The notes: a model not told the origin generated them from the letters alone. A DNA stretch of 35,825 nt from Treponema sp. (GCA_024402615.1 JAKSTK010000006.1:1-35825); one strand, 5' to 3'. Positions 15,193 through 21,763 are shown, numbered from the stretch's first letter. Numbers and translations: made by a program.

Positions 15193-15555
15193 CTAGATAT
15201 TTCGTCCATTCTTAAAATGGCGGCTAATATCAACATTTTTACTTCTTGCGTACTGTTCCAGGTTTGAATCAGTAACATCAAGCCATTCAATAACATCCTG
15301 ACGTTTCCAAGCTCTGTGTCCGTTTACTCTCACGGAGTTTGTTCCACAGCAAGGCTGATGCCAGGGCTTTTTCATAAGATTTTTATAACTTGTAACTCCT
15401 TTTAATCTTGCAGCTTCTTTTAAGCTTACATACTCAGGAATTTCACGATTAAAAATCTCTGATGCCACAAGTGATGCCAGACTATTTACCAGGCATTCAA
15501 CTTTTTGAATTTCAATCAATAACGATTGATAATTTAATTCTGATAAATCAGTCAC
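15193..15555 (-). CDS. Unknown early protein with putative winged-helix / excisionase-like region
   Basis: I favour GTG 15555, which overlaps the upstream stop (GTGA) with GGAG 8 bp upstream; an in-frame ATG at 15585 is an alternative. About 120 residues. The middle, 'YVSLKEAARLKGVTSYKNLM' and then 'RVNGHRAWKRQDVIEWLD', has the shape of MerR/excisionase-type DNA-binding domains (helix, wing with WxRxDVxxWL). It may be an Xis- or replication-initiation-type accessory protein. Lies just upstream of ssb. Confidence 0.55.
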   Translation of the reverse strand: MTDLSELNYQSLLIEIQKVECLVNSLASLVASEIFNREIPEYVSLKEAARLKGVTSYKNLMKKPWHQPCCGTNSVRVNGHRAWKRQDVIEWLDVTDSNLEQYARSKNVDISRHFKNGRNI

Positions 15556-15836
15556 ATTAAATACTCCGGATGTTGCCGGATCCATTTTTCAGTTACTATC
15601 GTTACTCCGGCGTTTTTTAGTTCTACTGGAGCTCCGTTAGAACGATGAATAATTTTGTTTATCCACTGGTAAGATATTGGAGAATCAATTCCAGCCTGGA
15701 ATAAAGATTCGTAATATTCACCGTCAATAAACACTCCAATTCGATTATGGATTTTTTTAGTTTTGTTGAAGTTCCAATATCCATAATCCCGCTCAAGCAA
15801 AGTGTTCCAGATTTTAGTTTGCATCTCTGTCATCAT
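15552..15836 (-). CDS. Unknown 94-residue early protein
   Basis: Starts ATGATG overlapping the stop of the upstream 58-residue gene, with a purine-rich AAAGAGAG ahead. Contains two aromatic-rich segments ('ERDYGYWNFNKT' and 'SYQWINKIIHRSNG'), and ends 'IRQHPEYL'. No known family recognised; coupled to its neighbours. Confidence 0.45.
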   Translation of the reverse strand: MMTEMQTKIWNTLLERDYGYWNFNKTKKIHNRIGVFIDGEYYESLFQAGIDSPISYQWINKIIHRSNGAPVELKNAGVTIVTEKWIRQHPEYLM

Positions 15837-16009
15837 TTGCTCTCTTTTTGCTCAATTGGCAGATAACCTAAACTTGTAAGTTTTTCCAGAATTGCTTGTC
15901 TCACAAAACGGTACTTAACGATTCCCATATCGTGAACATACTTATCAAAAGCTTTCCACTCTTCATCAGTCAAAGCAACTTTAAGAGTGTATTCTTTACA
16001 TTCAGGCAT
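15833..16009 (-). CDS. 58-residue ribbon-helix-helix-like early regulator
   Basis: A small gene translated by hand; GGGAGG lies 7 bp upstream of ATG 16009. The sequence 'YTLKVALTDEEWKAFDKYV' followed by 'GIVKYRFVRQAILEKL' has the strand-helix-helix shape of Arc/MetJ-type regulators. It is the first gene after the minus-strand early promoter (16075-16103), a usual place for an autoregulating Cro-like function. Its last bases overlap the next start codon (ATGA). Confidence 0.6.
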   Translation of the reverse strand: MPECKEYTLKVALTDEEWKAFDKYVHDMGIVKYRFVRQAILEKLTSLGYLPIEQKESK

Positions 16010-16072
16010 TCTATTCCTCCCTGTATGGTGATTTGTGCTGTTAGAAAATATTCAAAACAACACTTACAAGAA

Positions 16073-16103
16073 ACAATATATGTTACGTTTAAAATATTGT
16101 CAA
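16073..16103 (-). promoter_or_regulatory. Early leftward promoter with overlapping inverted repeat (candidate operator)
   Basis: On the minus strand, TTGACA (16103-16098), 17-bp spacer, TATATT (16080-16075). The inverted repeat ACAATAT (16073-16079) and ATATTGT (16094-16100) covers both promoter boxes, a natural repressor-binding arrangement. It lies in the divergent region between the early operon and the repressor genes. Confidence 0.75.
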
Positions 16104-16177
16104 TTATAATTATGTCGAAATAAATATTTTTTTATTATAAAAATAGTGTTATTTTATACATAATGCAGGAGGTAACT

Positions 16178-16531
16178 ATGTTGGATTATTATCAAAGGAT
16201 CAGAACACTGTGTCGTCTTAGACAAACGACCATAGATCAGATGATGAAAACTCTCTATCCATCAGAAAATAACCCAAAAGAGATATACAACGGCTGGAGA
16301 AGACGAAATCTTTTTCCAAGGTGCGATGTTGCTTTAAGGATGGCTGAATATTTGAACGTATCTGTTGAATATTTAGTAACTGGGAATGAGAAAAATTCTG
16401 AAAATGATTTTGCGTACAAATACGGGCAATATGAAGAACTTCTGGAAGAAATTTCAAAGTTATCTACTGCCAATTACAACTTAATAAAAGGGACGGTGTA
16501 TGCAATGAATCATTCTACGAAATCTAATTAA
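16178..16531 (+). CDS. Phage repressor-like HTH protein A
   Basis: ATG 16178 is chosen because AGGAGG lies 5 bp upstream and the start aligns with the paralog that follows (MLDYYQR/MLDFYER). 117 residues: N-terminal helices with a helix-turn-helix region in 'TTIDQMMKTLYPS...WRRRNLFPRCDVALRMAEYLNVSVEYLVTG' (shown here only as landmarks), ending in the 'LNVSVEYLVTGNE' stretch typical of Xre/CI-type repressors. No protease domain, so induction would need another mechanism. Divergent from the early operon, and next to the integrase. Confidence 0.7.
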   Translation: MLDYYQRIRTLCRLRQTTIDQMMKTLYPSENNPKEIYNGWRRRNLFPRCDVALRMAEYLNVSVEYLVTGNEKNSENDFAYKYGQYEELLEEISKLSTANYNLIKGTVYAMNHSTKSN

Positions 16532-16540
16532 GGTGGTTTA

Positions 16541-16882
16541 ATGCTGGATTTTTACGAACGAGTAAAAACACTATGCAAGCTTAATAAAACTACAATTGGT
16601 GCAATGATGAACACAATTTACGGCGATGTAGAAAATCCTATCAGTGTGTATAACAGCATGAAAAATCGTGATGTATACCCAAGATGCGATTTAGCTTTGA
16701 AAATGGCTGATTATCTTGGTGTAACTGTTGAATACCTGGTAACAGGAAATGAGCCTGCAGAGAAAAAAGAGTTTACACAAAAATACGAACAATTCCGGGA
16801 TTTGGTTATGGAAATATCACAGCTTTCAGTAACCAATTACAATTTAATCAAAGGCACTGTGATTGCCATGAATCAAAATTGA
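16541..16882 (+). CDS. Phage repressor-like HTH protein B (tandem paralog)
   Basis: 113 residues, AAGGTGG ahead of ATG, 9 bp after the previous stop. It aligns to protein A without gaps with about 57% identity by hand, most strongly in 'YPRCDLALKMADYLGVTVEY' and the C-terminal 'NYNLIKGTVIAMN'. A recent tandem duplication; divergence is highest in the likely recognition region (residues 20-46), so A and B may bind different operators. Confidence 0.7.
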   Translation: MLDFYERVKTLCKLNKTTIGAMMNTIYGDVENPISVYNSMKNRDVYPRCDLALKMADYLGVTVEYLVTGNEPAEKKEFTQKYEQFRDLVMEISQLSVTNYNLIKGTVIAMNQN

Positions 16883-16884
16883 TT

Positions 16885-16924
16885 TATTGAGTTTTTTGTT
16901 AAAAAACTCAATAAAAACTCAATA
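16885..16924. repeat. Palindrome and tandem AAAACTCAATA repeats, left copy
   Basis: TATTGAGTTTTTT-GTT-AAAAAACTCAATA is a perfect 13-bp inverted repeat (16885-16913); a further direct AAAACTCAATA follows (16914-16924). The palindrome lies just after the stop of repressor B and could also act as a terminator. The 11-mer recurs twice at 17109-17130. Confidence 0.75.
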
Positions 16925-17108
16925 ACTTACGGAATATGAAACGAAATAAAACGAACAAATTGTGTCGCTTTGAATATAAAAACCAGGGGGATGAACTATA
17001 TGGGCGTTTCTCCTATTGATCTTCAGCCTATCGGTTGTATTTTATATTTTTACATAAATCCTTGTGTTACAAGGATTTAGCACAGTGCTATTTTCGCCAT
17101 ATTCCCTA
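16925..17108. other. Intergenic region between repressor and integrase (candidate attP / regulatory region)
   Basis: 184 bp between two pairs of tandem 11-mers. It holds two more inverted repeats: AAATCCTTGT-GTT-ACAAGGATTT (17056-17078) and TAGCAC-A-GTGCTA (17078-17090). A 29-codon frame at 16991-17080 is too weakly supported to call a gene. The mix of repeated arm-like sites and a core-like palindrome next to int suggests an attachment site; alternatives are a replication origin or operator array. Confidence 0.4.
17056..17078. repeat. Perfect 10-bp inverted repeat upstream of int
   Basis: AAATCCTTGT and ACAAGGATTT separated by GTT. A candidate tyrosine-recombinase core or mRNA hairpin. The 3-nt spacer is shorter than the 6-8 bp overlap usual for integrase cores, which weakens the attP reading. 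Confidence 0.6.
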
Positions 17109-17130
17109 AAAACTCAATAAAAACTCAATA
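17109..17130. repeat. Tandem AAAACTCAATA repeats, right copy
   Basis: Two adjacent exact copies of the 11-mer (17109-17119, 17120-17130), in the same orientation as those at 16903-16924 and 10 bp before the integrase ATG, so a bound protein would block int expression. Confidence 0.8.
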
Positions 17131-17139
17131 GGATTTTAT

Positions 17140-18348
17140 ATGGAATATCACATTTTCAAGAAATCAAAGACAAAAAACGGCAAAAAAATAACAGAATGGT
17201 ATTACTGGTATTGGAATTTTGAACATACAAGACAGATTCAAAAAGCCTGTAAAGGATGTAAGACAAAATATGAAGCTGAGCTTTATATCCAAAAGCTCAA
17301 TCCTTTACTTCCAATTTCACCTTTAATCAAAGATATTTGTTCAAAAATGTTCATTCCTGGTTCAATGAATTTCAAAAGACGTGAGCAGCTTGGAAAATCA
17401 ATCAAAGAAAACACATTGAAAATTAAAAGAATGTACATAAAACATATTGTCCATGATTTTGGTGATATGGATATTCGAGATTTGACAGCACCAGAACTTT
17501 TAAGACATTTACTTCTGGATGAACATTCTGCCAGCTGGAAAAATCAGTACATTACAACTGTTGAAGATGTTTTTACTGAAGCCGTCTGGAACGGTGTTGA
17601 AGTTAATCCGCCTAGATTTGAACGTTTTGTTCATAAGTCCAAAAAGGCCGATATTATGACACTGCAGGAAATTAAAGCTCTGTTTCATCCAGAAAACTTT
17701 CCTGACGAAGCTTCTTTTTTACTTCTGCTGCTCACTTTCTCTGCAGGTTTACGCATTTCAGAAGCTCGTGCATTTACTCCTGAACAGCTTTTCTATAATG
17801 AATCTGCAGTTCTCATCAATGGCTTTCTGGACCGTTACACTGATGAGCGGTATCCGTATAACAAAACGGGGAGTGATGAAGATAAACGCTGGCGTGTTGC
17901 TTTAATTCCGCCAATTACAGCAAGACTTTTACAGAATTACATAATCAAAACAGGAAAGAAAAACGATGAGTTGTTATTCACTCATTGGAGTTCAAAGCGT
18001 GATTATGTTTCTATTGGCGGTATGACTAAATTAGTTACACTTCCAGCAACAGAAAACTGTTATCACATGGATCACATTGAAGATGTATTTCACAGAGCCG
18101 TAAAAAATGCCGGTATCGACATCGGCACCAGAAAAATTACAATGCATTCTTTGCGTTATACTTATGTTACAAGAGCTCGTAATTTATACGAAGGCGAAGT
18201 CGTTAGAAAGATGGTTGGTCATACTCAGATGGAAATGACAGATTATTACACTCGTAATGAATTGCAGGAAAATTTGAAATTTTTAGCTGCTCAAAATGCT
18301 AAAATGATTGATTTTTTTGAACTTTCCGACACTGAAGAGACTGAATAA
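17140..18348 (+). CDS. int: Tyrosine-recombinase integrase
   Basis: A 402-residue protein. The C-terminal catalytic domain has the first Arg in 'SAGLRISEARAF' (about residue 206), 'MHSLRYTYVTRA' (HxxR, about 334-345), and 'VGHTQMEMTDYYTR' with the Tyr nucleophile (about 368). The N-terminal 60 residues are basic with 'KACKGCKTKYEAELYIQK', like an AP2/arm-binding domain. Direct repeats lie upstream and inverted repeats downstream. With ParA/ParB present, it may serve integration or dimer resolution. No SD is clear (ATAGGATTTTAT before ATG). Confidence 0.9.
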   Translation: MEYHIFKKSKTKNGKKITEWYYWYWNFEHTRQIQKACKGCKTKYEAELYIQKLNPLLPISPLIKDICSKMFIPGSMNFKRREQLGKSIKENTLKIKRMYIKHIVHDFGDMDIRDLTAPELLRHLLLDEHSASWKNQYITTVEDVFTEAVWNGVEVNPPRFERFVHKSKKADIMTLQEIKALFHPENFPDEASFLLLLLTFSAGLRISEARAFTPEQLFYNESAVLINGFLDRYTDERYPYNKTGSDEDKRWRVALIPPITARLLQNYIIKTGKKNDELLFTHWSSKRDYVSIGGMTKLVTLPATENCYHMDHIEDVFHRAVKNAGIDIGTRKITMHSLRYTYVTRARNLYEGEVVRKMVGHTQMEMTDYYTRNELQENLKFLAAQNAKMIDFFELSDTEETE

Positions 18349-18474
18349 CACTATACAAACAGTTTATTTTTAAAAAAAATATATTCAAAACGCTTGTTTA
18401 CGACAGTAAGCAGGCGTTTTTTTATGCTGTTTTGTCGCTTTCTGTCGTAATTCTCCACGACGAAGTATAGTGTT
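18347..18474. repeat. Inverted-repeat cluster after int
   Basis: AACACTATAC (18347-18356) and GTATAGTGTT (18465-18474) form a perfect 10-bp inverted repeat enclosing about 108 bp. Inside are the int terminator and a further pair, ACGACAG and CTGTCGT. Paired short arms on both sides of a core next to int resemble an attP layout. Confidence 0.6.
18389..18423 (+). terminator. Intrinsic terminator of int
   Basis: A 13-bp stem with G-T wobbles, AACGCTTGTTTAC / GTAAGCAGGCGTT, around GACA, followed by seven T. Confidence 0.8.
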
Positions 18475-18480
18475 TATTTT

Positions 18481-18699
18481 TTTAAATTTTTGAATTTTCA
18501 CTTTTACATTTTCAATCTCTTTTAAATTTATATATTCTTATATATTTATTCTTTGTTTAAATGAAAATGTAAATGTAAAAGTAATATAAAAAAGTATTTT
18601 TAATTTGAAAAAAAATAATTAAAAAGTGAAATTTTTTTTAATATAAGAGCAAGATTTTGCAAACTGCAGTTTTGAATTTACATTTTACATTTTAGACTC
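18481..18699. other. AT-rich repeat region with no gene
   Basis: Very AT-rich. It contains TTTTACATTTTCA (about 18503), its near inverted copy TGAAAATGTAAATGTAAAAG (about 18562-18580) and TTTACATTTTACATTTT (about 18677). These iterated TTTACATTT units could be an origin (unwinding element plus initiator sites) or recombination sites. No open frame is supported. Confidence 0.4.
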
Positions 18700-18717
18700 A
18701 CTACTTTTGAAAGTAGT
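18700..18717 (+). repeat. 18-bp palindrome family, copy 1
   Basis: ACTACTTTTGAAAGTAGT, exact. Lies 150 bp before the start of the packaging/nucleotide operon, with no nearby T-run, so not a terminator. Confidence 0.85.
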
Positions 18718-18730
18718 AACTCAAAAAGGT

Positions 18731-18800
18731 ACTGTCAGACGGGGGTACGGTGTGCAATTAGTCGGCGGGCCGTGCCCGCTGTCAGTTGTGTGCCATGTTT
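18731..18800. other. GC-rich patch with hairpin upstream of terS-like gene (candidate cos/pac)
   Basis: A short GC-rich island in an AT-rich intergenic region. It holds GCGGGC-CGT-GCCCGC (18765-18779), two GGTAC and three GTCAG repeats. Packaging sites in lambda-type phages lie next to or inside the small-terminase gene, so this is a candidate packaging site. It is inference from position and composition. Confidence 0.4.
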
Positions 18801-18831
18801 AACGGTCAGTTAACACTGTTTTAATTCGTTA

Positions 18832-18860
18832 TTGTTAAAATTTAACAACTGTGTTATATT
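18832..18860 (+). promoter_or_regulatory. Promoter with palindromic operator for the terS-like operon
   Basis: TTGTTA (18832-18837), 17-bp spacer, TATATT (18855-18860). The perfect palindrome TTGTTAAA-A-TTTAACAA (18832-18848) covers the -35 box and spacer. The expected transcription start lies at or near the A of the ATG at 18868, suggesting a leaderless mRNA. Confidence 0.65.
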
Positions 18861-18867
18861 CGACATA

Positions 18868-19563
18868 ATGGAAGTTACACAGAGTACTTTTGCACACATG
18901 GCCGGCGTCAGTCGTGCTGCGGTATGTACAAAAATCAAAAATAAGACATTGATTCTCAACTCGGGCGGGATGCTGGACACTGATAACCCTGTAAACAGGG
19001 CTTATCTGGATAAGTGGAAGGGCAAGCAGCAGAATAATGCAGGTTTTGGCAATTTTGAAGCTGATGTTTCTTCTGCGGGAGCTACTGCGGTAACGCCGGA
19101 TTTTTCGGACATTCAATCCACCGGTCAGGCTGGAAAAATGCTGAATATGACTATCCGTGAGCTCGTGAGACAGTACGGTTCAATGCAGAACGTGGAAAAG
19201 TATGTAAAAATTCTGCGTGATTTAGTGTCTGCTGATGAAAAAGATCAGCGAATCCAGGAACGCCGCCAAGTGCAGATTCCAAAAGATTTTGTTACCGCTT
19301 CTGTTATGAGTTACCTGGAAACTTTGATGAATAAGCTTCTGGATCTTCCAGAAAGAATTGCGGACCAGGCGGTGGCGTTTGTTCAGGCTGATGTAAACTC
19401 TGCGAGAATGAACATTGTAAACCTGATGAGTGACGATATTTCTGCGGCAATTGGTGACAGTAAAGCTCAGATTCTGCAGAAGATTCAAAACTTGCAGGGT
19501 AAATACAGTCAGGAAGATAACTTGAGAGACATTGTTTCTGAAGCGATGGAAAAGAGCGAATGA
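18868..19563 (+). CDS. Terminase small subunit-like DNA-packaging protein (HTH, Nu1-like)
   Basis: I choose ATG 18868, since the promoter's -10 lies at 18855-18860; no SD precedes it. About 231 residues. The N-terminal 'VTQSTFAHMAGVSRAAVCTKI' is a helix-turn-helix and 'LDTDNPVNRAYLDKWKG' follows, both seen in small terminase subunits of the lambda Nu1 type. The C-terminal half is helical, probably an oligomerisation and TerL-binding region. Its large-subunit partner lies about 5 kb downstream, an unusual distance. A phage regulator is an alternative. Confidence 0.55.
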   Translation: MEVTQSTFAHMAGVSRAAVCTKIKNKTLILNSGGMLDTDNPVNRAYLDKWKGKQQNNAGFGNFEADVSSAGATAVTPDFSDIQSTGQAGKMLNMTIRELVRQYGSMQNVEKYVKILRDLVSADEKDQRIQERRQVQIPKDFVTASVMSYLETLMNKLLDLPERIADQAVAFVQADVNSARMNIVNLMSDDISAAIGDSKAQILQKIQNLQGKYSQEDNLRDIVSEAMEKSE

Positions 19564-19766
19564 AAAAGCTTGAGCACTGGAGACTTTTTGAACTGTACAA
19601 GAAAGCTCATCCTGGGGATTTTCAGCATCTAGTTACGGATGAGAATCATTATAGCAGGAAAGAGCTTTTCAAGATTGCTTTTATTCTTGGGTGTGCAGTA
19701 AGGGAAAAGGCCGAGGGCAAGGAAAAGCTGAATTATAAAGATTTTAAATGGCTTACAAACGATTAG
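19560..19766 (+). CDS. Unknown 68-residue protein
   Basis: Starts with ATG overlapping the upstream stop (ATGA) and ends at 19766. Charged, helical ('YSRKELFKIAFILGCAVREK'). Translationally coupled to the terS-like gene. No family recognised. Confidence 0.5.
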   Translation: MKKLEHWRLFELYKKAHPGDFQHLVTDENHYSRKELFKIAFILGCAVREKAEGKEKLNYKDFKWLTND

Positions 19767-19822
19767 ATTTATTACTGTAGTGATAATCTTTTTGCGTTTT
19801 ATTGTCATTAGGAGTTTTGAAA

Positions 19823-20056
19823 ATGGAACAATTAATTAAATCAGCAACTATAGTTATTGAACTTTATAAGAATTACCTGCAGGAAGGTGTAATTTCTAAG
19901 GAATTTGCTCGTGGTTCTGTACATAAGTTTATAAATGTACTTTTCAGCTGTACTCCAGATCCTGAAGCTAATGCTTTTTTGGAAATAAAAAGAGAAGGGG
20001 TTATTGAATGGGCTCAGGACATTATAAATAACTTACAGGTGGGTGATGATGAGTGA
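19823..20056 (+). CDS. Unknown 77-residue protein
   Basis: ATG 19823 has TAGGAG 8 bp upstream; an upstream in-frame start lacks an SD. Helical and acidic at the C-terminus. It overlaps the next gene's start by a few bases (ATGATGAGTGA). Confidence 0.5.
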   Translation: MEQLIKSATIVIELYKNYLQEGVISKEFARGSVHKFINVLFSCTPDPEANAFLEIKREGVIEWAQDIINNLQVGDDE

Positions 20057-20219
20057 GCCTAATTGTTACTGGGTGAGATATAAAGATTTTGCCAACAGGG
20101 CTAACAAGACGGTTCGGGTTGTGGCTCGTAGTTCAGTTGAAGCTGTAGCGTATTTTAAGAAAAAGAATCCTAAGTGTGAGGTTTTGAAATGTAGCCTGGA
20201 TTTTATCGGGGATGGATAA
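20049..20219 (+). CDS. Unknown 56-residue protein
   Basis: Read by hand; starts at ATG 20049 (or 20046) inside the previous gene. A basic protein: 'YWVRYKDFANRANKTVRVVA' followed by 'SSVEAVAYFKKKNPKCEVLK', a small alpha/beta fold like those of other phage accessory proteins. Its end overlaps the next start. Confidence 0.5.
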   Translation: MSEPNCYWVRYKDFANRANKTVRVVARSSVEAVAYFKKKNPKCEVLKCSLDFIGDG

Positions 20220-20376
20220 GGAACTATTGGATAAGTGGAATAACATAATTCACAAATGGACCGGTATTGCTATGACTTACGATGAAATTAAAAGATTTTT
20301 GAATTATGCAGCTTTGCATAAAAACGAATTGATTAAATATCTTGAAGAACTGGATGTTGAGGCTGGTAAACAATGA
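20212..20376 (+). CDS. Unknown 54-residue protein
   Basis: Read by hand; ATG overlaps the previous coding end and the stop overlaps the next start (ATGA). Helical with 'TYDEIKRFLNYAALHKNELI'. No family recognised. Confidence 0.45.
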   Translation: MDKELLDKWNNIIHKWTGIAMTYDEIKRFLNYAALHKNELIKYLEELDVEAGKQ

Positions 20377-20729
20377 TGGATTTGAATGAGATTAAGAAAA
20401 TTACTCTGGAAGTTGGAAAGGCCAGAATTAAAAACGGGGCTAAGCTTTGTGATGGGGATTTTCTGAAGCATTGTGCTGGTGAAGTTGTTGAAGCTGTGCA
20501 GGAGCGGTTTAAGCTGGATACTTTTATTGCGGAGCATGGTTATTATGATTCTGGAAGCTGGGGTGATGAAGCGGATAAGATAAAGCTTAGTTATTCACAT
20601 GAACTGGCGGACATTATTATTTGCGTTTTGAATGAGGCTGAAAAGGCTGATATTGATATTGAAAAGGCAATTCTGGAAGTGATTGAAAAGAATAAGCTCC
20701 GTGCTGAAGGTAAGGGAGACAAACTTTAG
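20373..20729 (+). CDS. MazG-like nucleotide pyrophosphohydrolase
   Basis: 118 residues, all-helical. 'HCAGEVVEAVQERF' (residues about 33-46) and 'SHELADIIICVLNEAEKADI' (about 74-93) give the E-x-x-E...E-x-x-D metal-binding arrangement of MazG-type enzymes, and the end 'AILEVIEKNKLRAEGKG' fits the usual 'K...N..R' ending. It hydrolyses (d)NTPs to monophosphates. In a phage it would tune dNTP pools or remove unwanted nucleotides, together with the dUTPase, ThyX-like and dATP/dGTP hydrolase genes here. Confidence 0.7.
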   Translation: MMDLNEIKKITLEVGKARIKNGAKLCDGDFLKHCAGEVVEAVQERFKLDTFIAEHGYYDSGSWGDEADKIKLSYSHELADIIICVLNEAEKADIDIEKAILEVIEKNKLRAEGKGDKL

Positions 20730-20918
20730 ATGACTTATAAGCGGTTTTTGGAGCTTTGTGACGAGTACTGCATCAGGTTGATGGATATTCATTATGAGAG
20801 GTTCCAGAGTGAGGATGAAGCGAGGTATTTTATATTGCTGGTCAAGAAAGGTTGTATTGAGCTGAGTGAAAAGGAGACTAAGGAGTTTTTTGAGCTTGAA
20901 AGAAAGCTCGAAAAGTAA
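20730..20918 (+). CDS. Unknown 62-residue acidic protein
   Basis: ATG directly follows the MazG-like stop. Highly charged, helical; ends with the coiled 'EKETKEFFELERKLEK'. No family recognised. Confidence 0.5.
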   Translation: MTYKRFLELCDEYCIRLMDIHYERFQSEDEARYFILLVKKGCIELSEKETKEFFELERKLEK

Positions 20919-20975
20919 AAATTTCGCTTAACCTTTTTCCTCATCGGCGGAAGGTTTGACAAAAAAGAGGCTTAT

Positions 20976-21179
20976 ATGGGTTTGAAAGATAAATGTTTGG
21001 AATTAAATGAAGGTGTAAGGGCTGAATGGACCTGTAACGAATGTGGCGGCAGGTTTACTTCTGTGATTACAAGTTTTAATAAAAGCATTGTTTCTAAGTT
21101 GTGTGAGAAACAGGTTTGTTTGCAGTGCCTGGAAAAGATTCAGGAGGCTGTTGAAAAAAGAATGGTCCGTAAGGGGTGA
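20976..21179 (+). CDS. Small zinc-finger-like protein
   Basis: 67 residues; two CxxC pairs ('CNEC' at about 20-23 and 'CLQC' at about 48-51) spaced for one zinc site. AAAGAGG precedes ATG. Possibly a transcription or host-takeover factor. No specific family recognised. Confidence 0.5.
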   Translation: MGLKDKCLELNEGVRAEWTCNECGGRFTSVITSFNKSIVSKLCEKQVCLQCLEKIQEAVEKRMVRKG

Positions 21180-21337
21180 ATGATTGTGATTTCAGAAAAG
21201 ATCTTGAAGATGAACTTAAGGACATTGAATGGACTTTATCTGTGATTTACAGGAACGAAGCGTTTACGGACGATGAAATAAAGTGGCTGTGTGATGAAGC
21301 TGAGAGATTGAAAACTATTCTTGAGGTTTTGCAGTGA
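21176..21337 (+). CDS. Unknown 53-residue acidic protein (GTG start)
   Basis: Read by hand. GTG 21176 overlaps the previous stop (GTGA). The product is acidic and helical ('DLEDELKDIEWTLSVIYRNE', 'DDEIKWLCDEAERLKTILE'). The acidic composition would fit a DNA-mimic or adaptor; that is speculation. The 200 bp after it (21338-21538) hold no gene I can support, only the palindrome at 21490. Confidence 0.45.
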   Translation: MNDCDFRKDLEDELKDIEWTLSVIYRNEAFTDDEIKWLCDEAERLKTILEVLQ

Positions 21338-21489
21338 CTTTTTGATTTGGGCTTTTTACCAGCTGGACAACGTAGGCGGCCAGCTTGCTTTTGGGTTTCG
21401 GTTGTTTGTGTAATTCCTAAGAGGACTTTAAAAGGGGCTGTGGTAACCAGTGCTGATTACAAGGCAGAAATAACCCGGTTATTCCGGTG

Positions 21490-21507
21490 ACTACTTTTGA
21501 AAGTAGT
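21490..21507 (+). repeat. 18-bp palindrome family, copy 2 (within a longer hairpin)
   Basis: ACTACTTTTGAAAGTAGT, exact. Here flanking ATTCCGG (21481-21487) and CCGGAAT pair as well, making a long interrupted hairpin 30 bp upstream of the 21539 gene. Confidence 0.85.
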
Positions 21508-21538
21508 TGCCGGAATTAGTCGTTACTTTGAGGTTTGT

Positions 21539-21748
21539 ATGTTTGATGTGAGATTAAATATTAGTATTCCGTTTGAAGTTAGAAATGTTGAAGGAAATTC
21601 TATGTTTGATGCTGCTGAAAATTGCCGGAAATTAATTACGGCTACATTACCTCTTGTTATTGCTGATAATTTTGAGCGGATCAGGGATGAAATGACTATT
21701 GCCATTGATGATATAAAAGTTATTGAGAATGTTCGGAATGACGAATAA
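21539..21748 (+). CDS. Unknown 69-residue protein
   Basis: ATG 21539 has GAGG upstream; the longer in-frame TTG start would lie in the palindrome. Beta-rich start ('MFDVRLNISIPFEVRNVEG') and an acidic helical end. Precedes dut in the same operon. No family recognised. Confidence 0.5.
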   Translation: MFDVRLNISIPFEVRNVEGNSMFDAAENCRKLITATLPLVIADNFERIRDEMTIAIDDIKVIENVRNDE

Positions 21749-21763
21749 AACACGGAGGTTTTT

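Noticed and set aside
16991-17080. 29-codon leader peptide between repressor B and int
   Set aside because: The AGGGGG lies directly against the ATG (too close), and the product has no recognisable feature. Its 3' end is formed by the palindrome at 17056-17078.
18765-18779. GC-rich hairpin as an intrinsic terminator
   Set aside because: No T-run follows on either strand, so a terminator is unlikely; it is kept as a candidate packaging-site element.
21338-21480. Possible small gene in the gap before the palindrome at 21490
   Set aside because: Frames there lack both an SD and a proper start; the peptide is basic and irregular. I see no supported gene.
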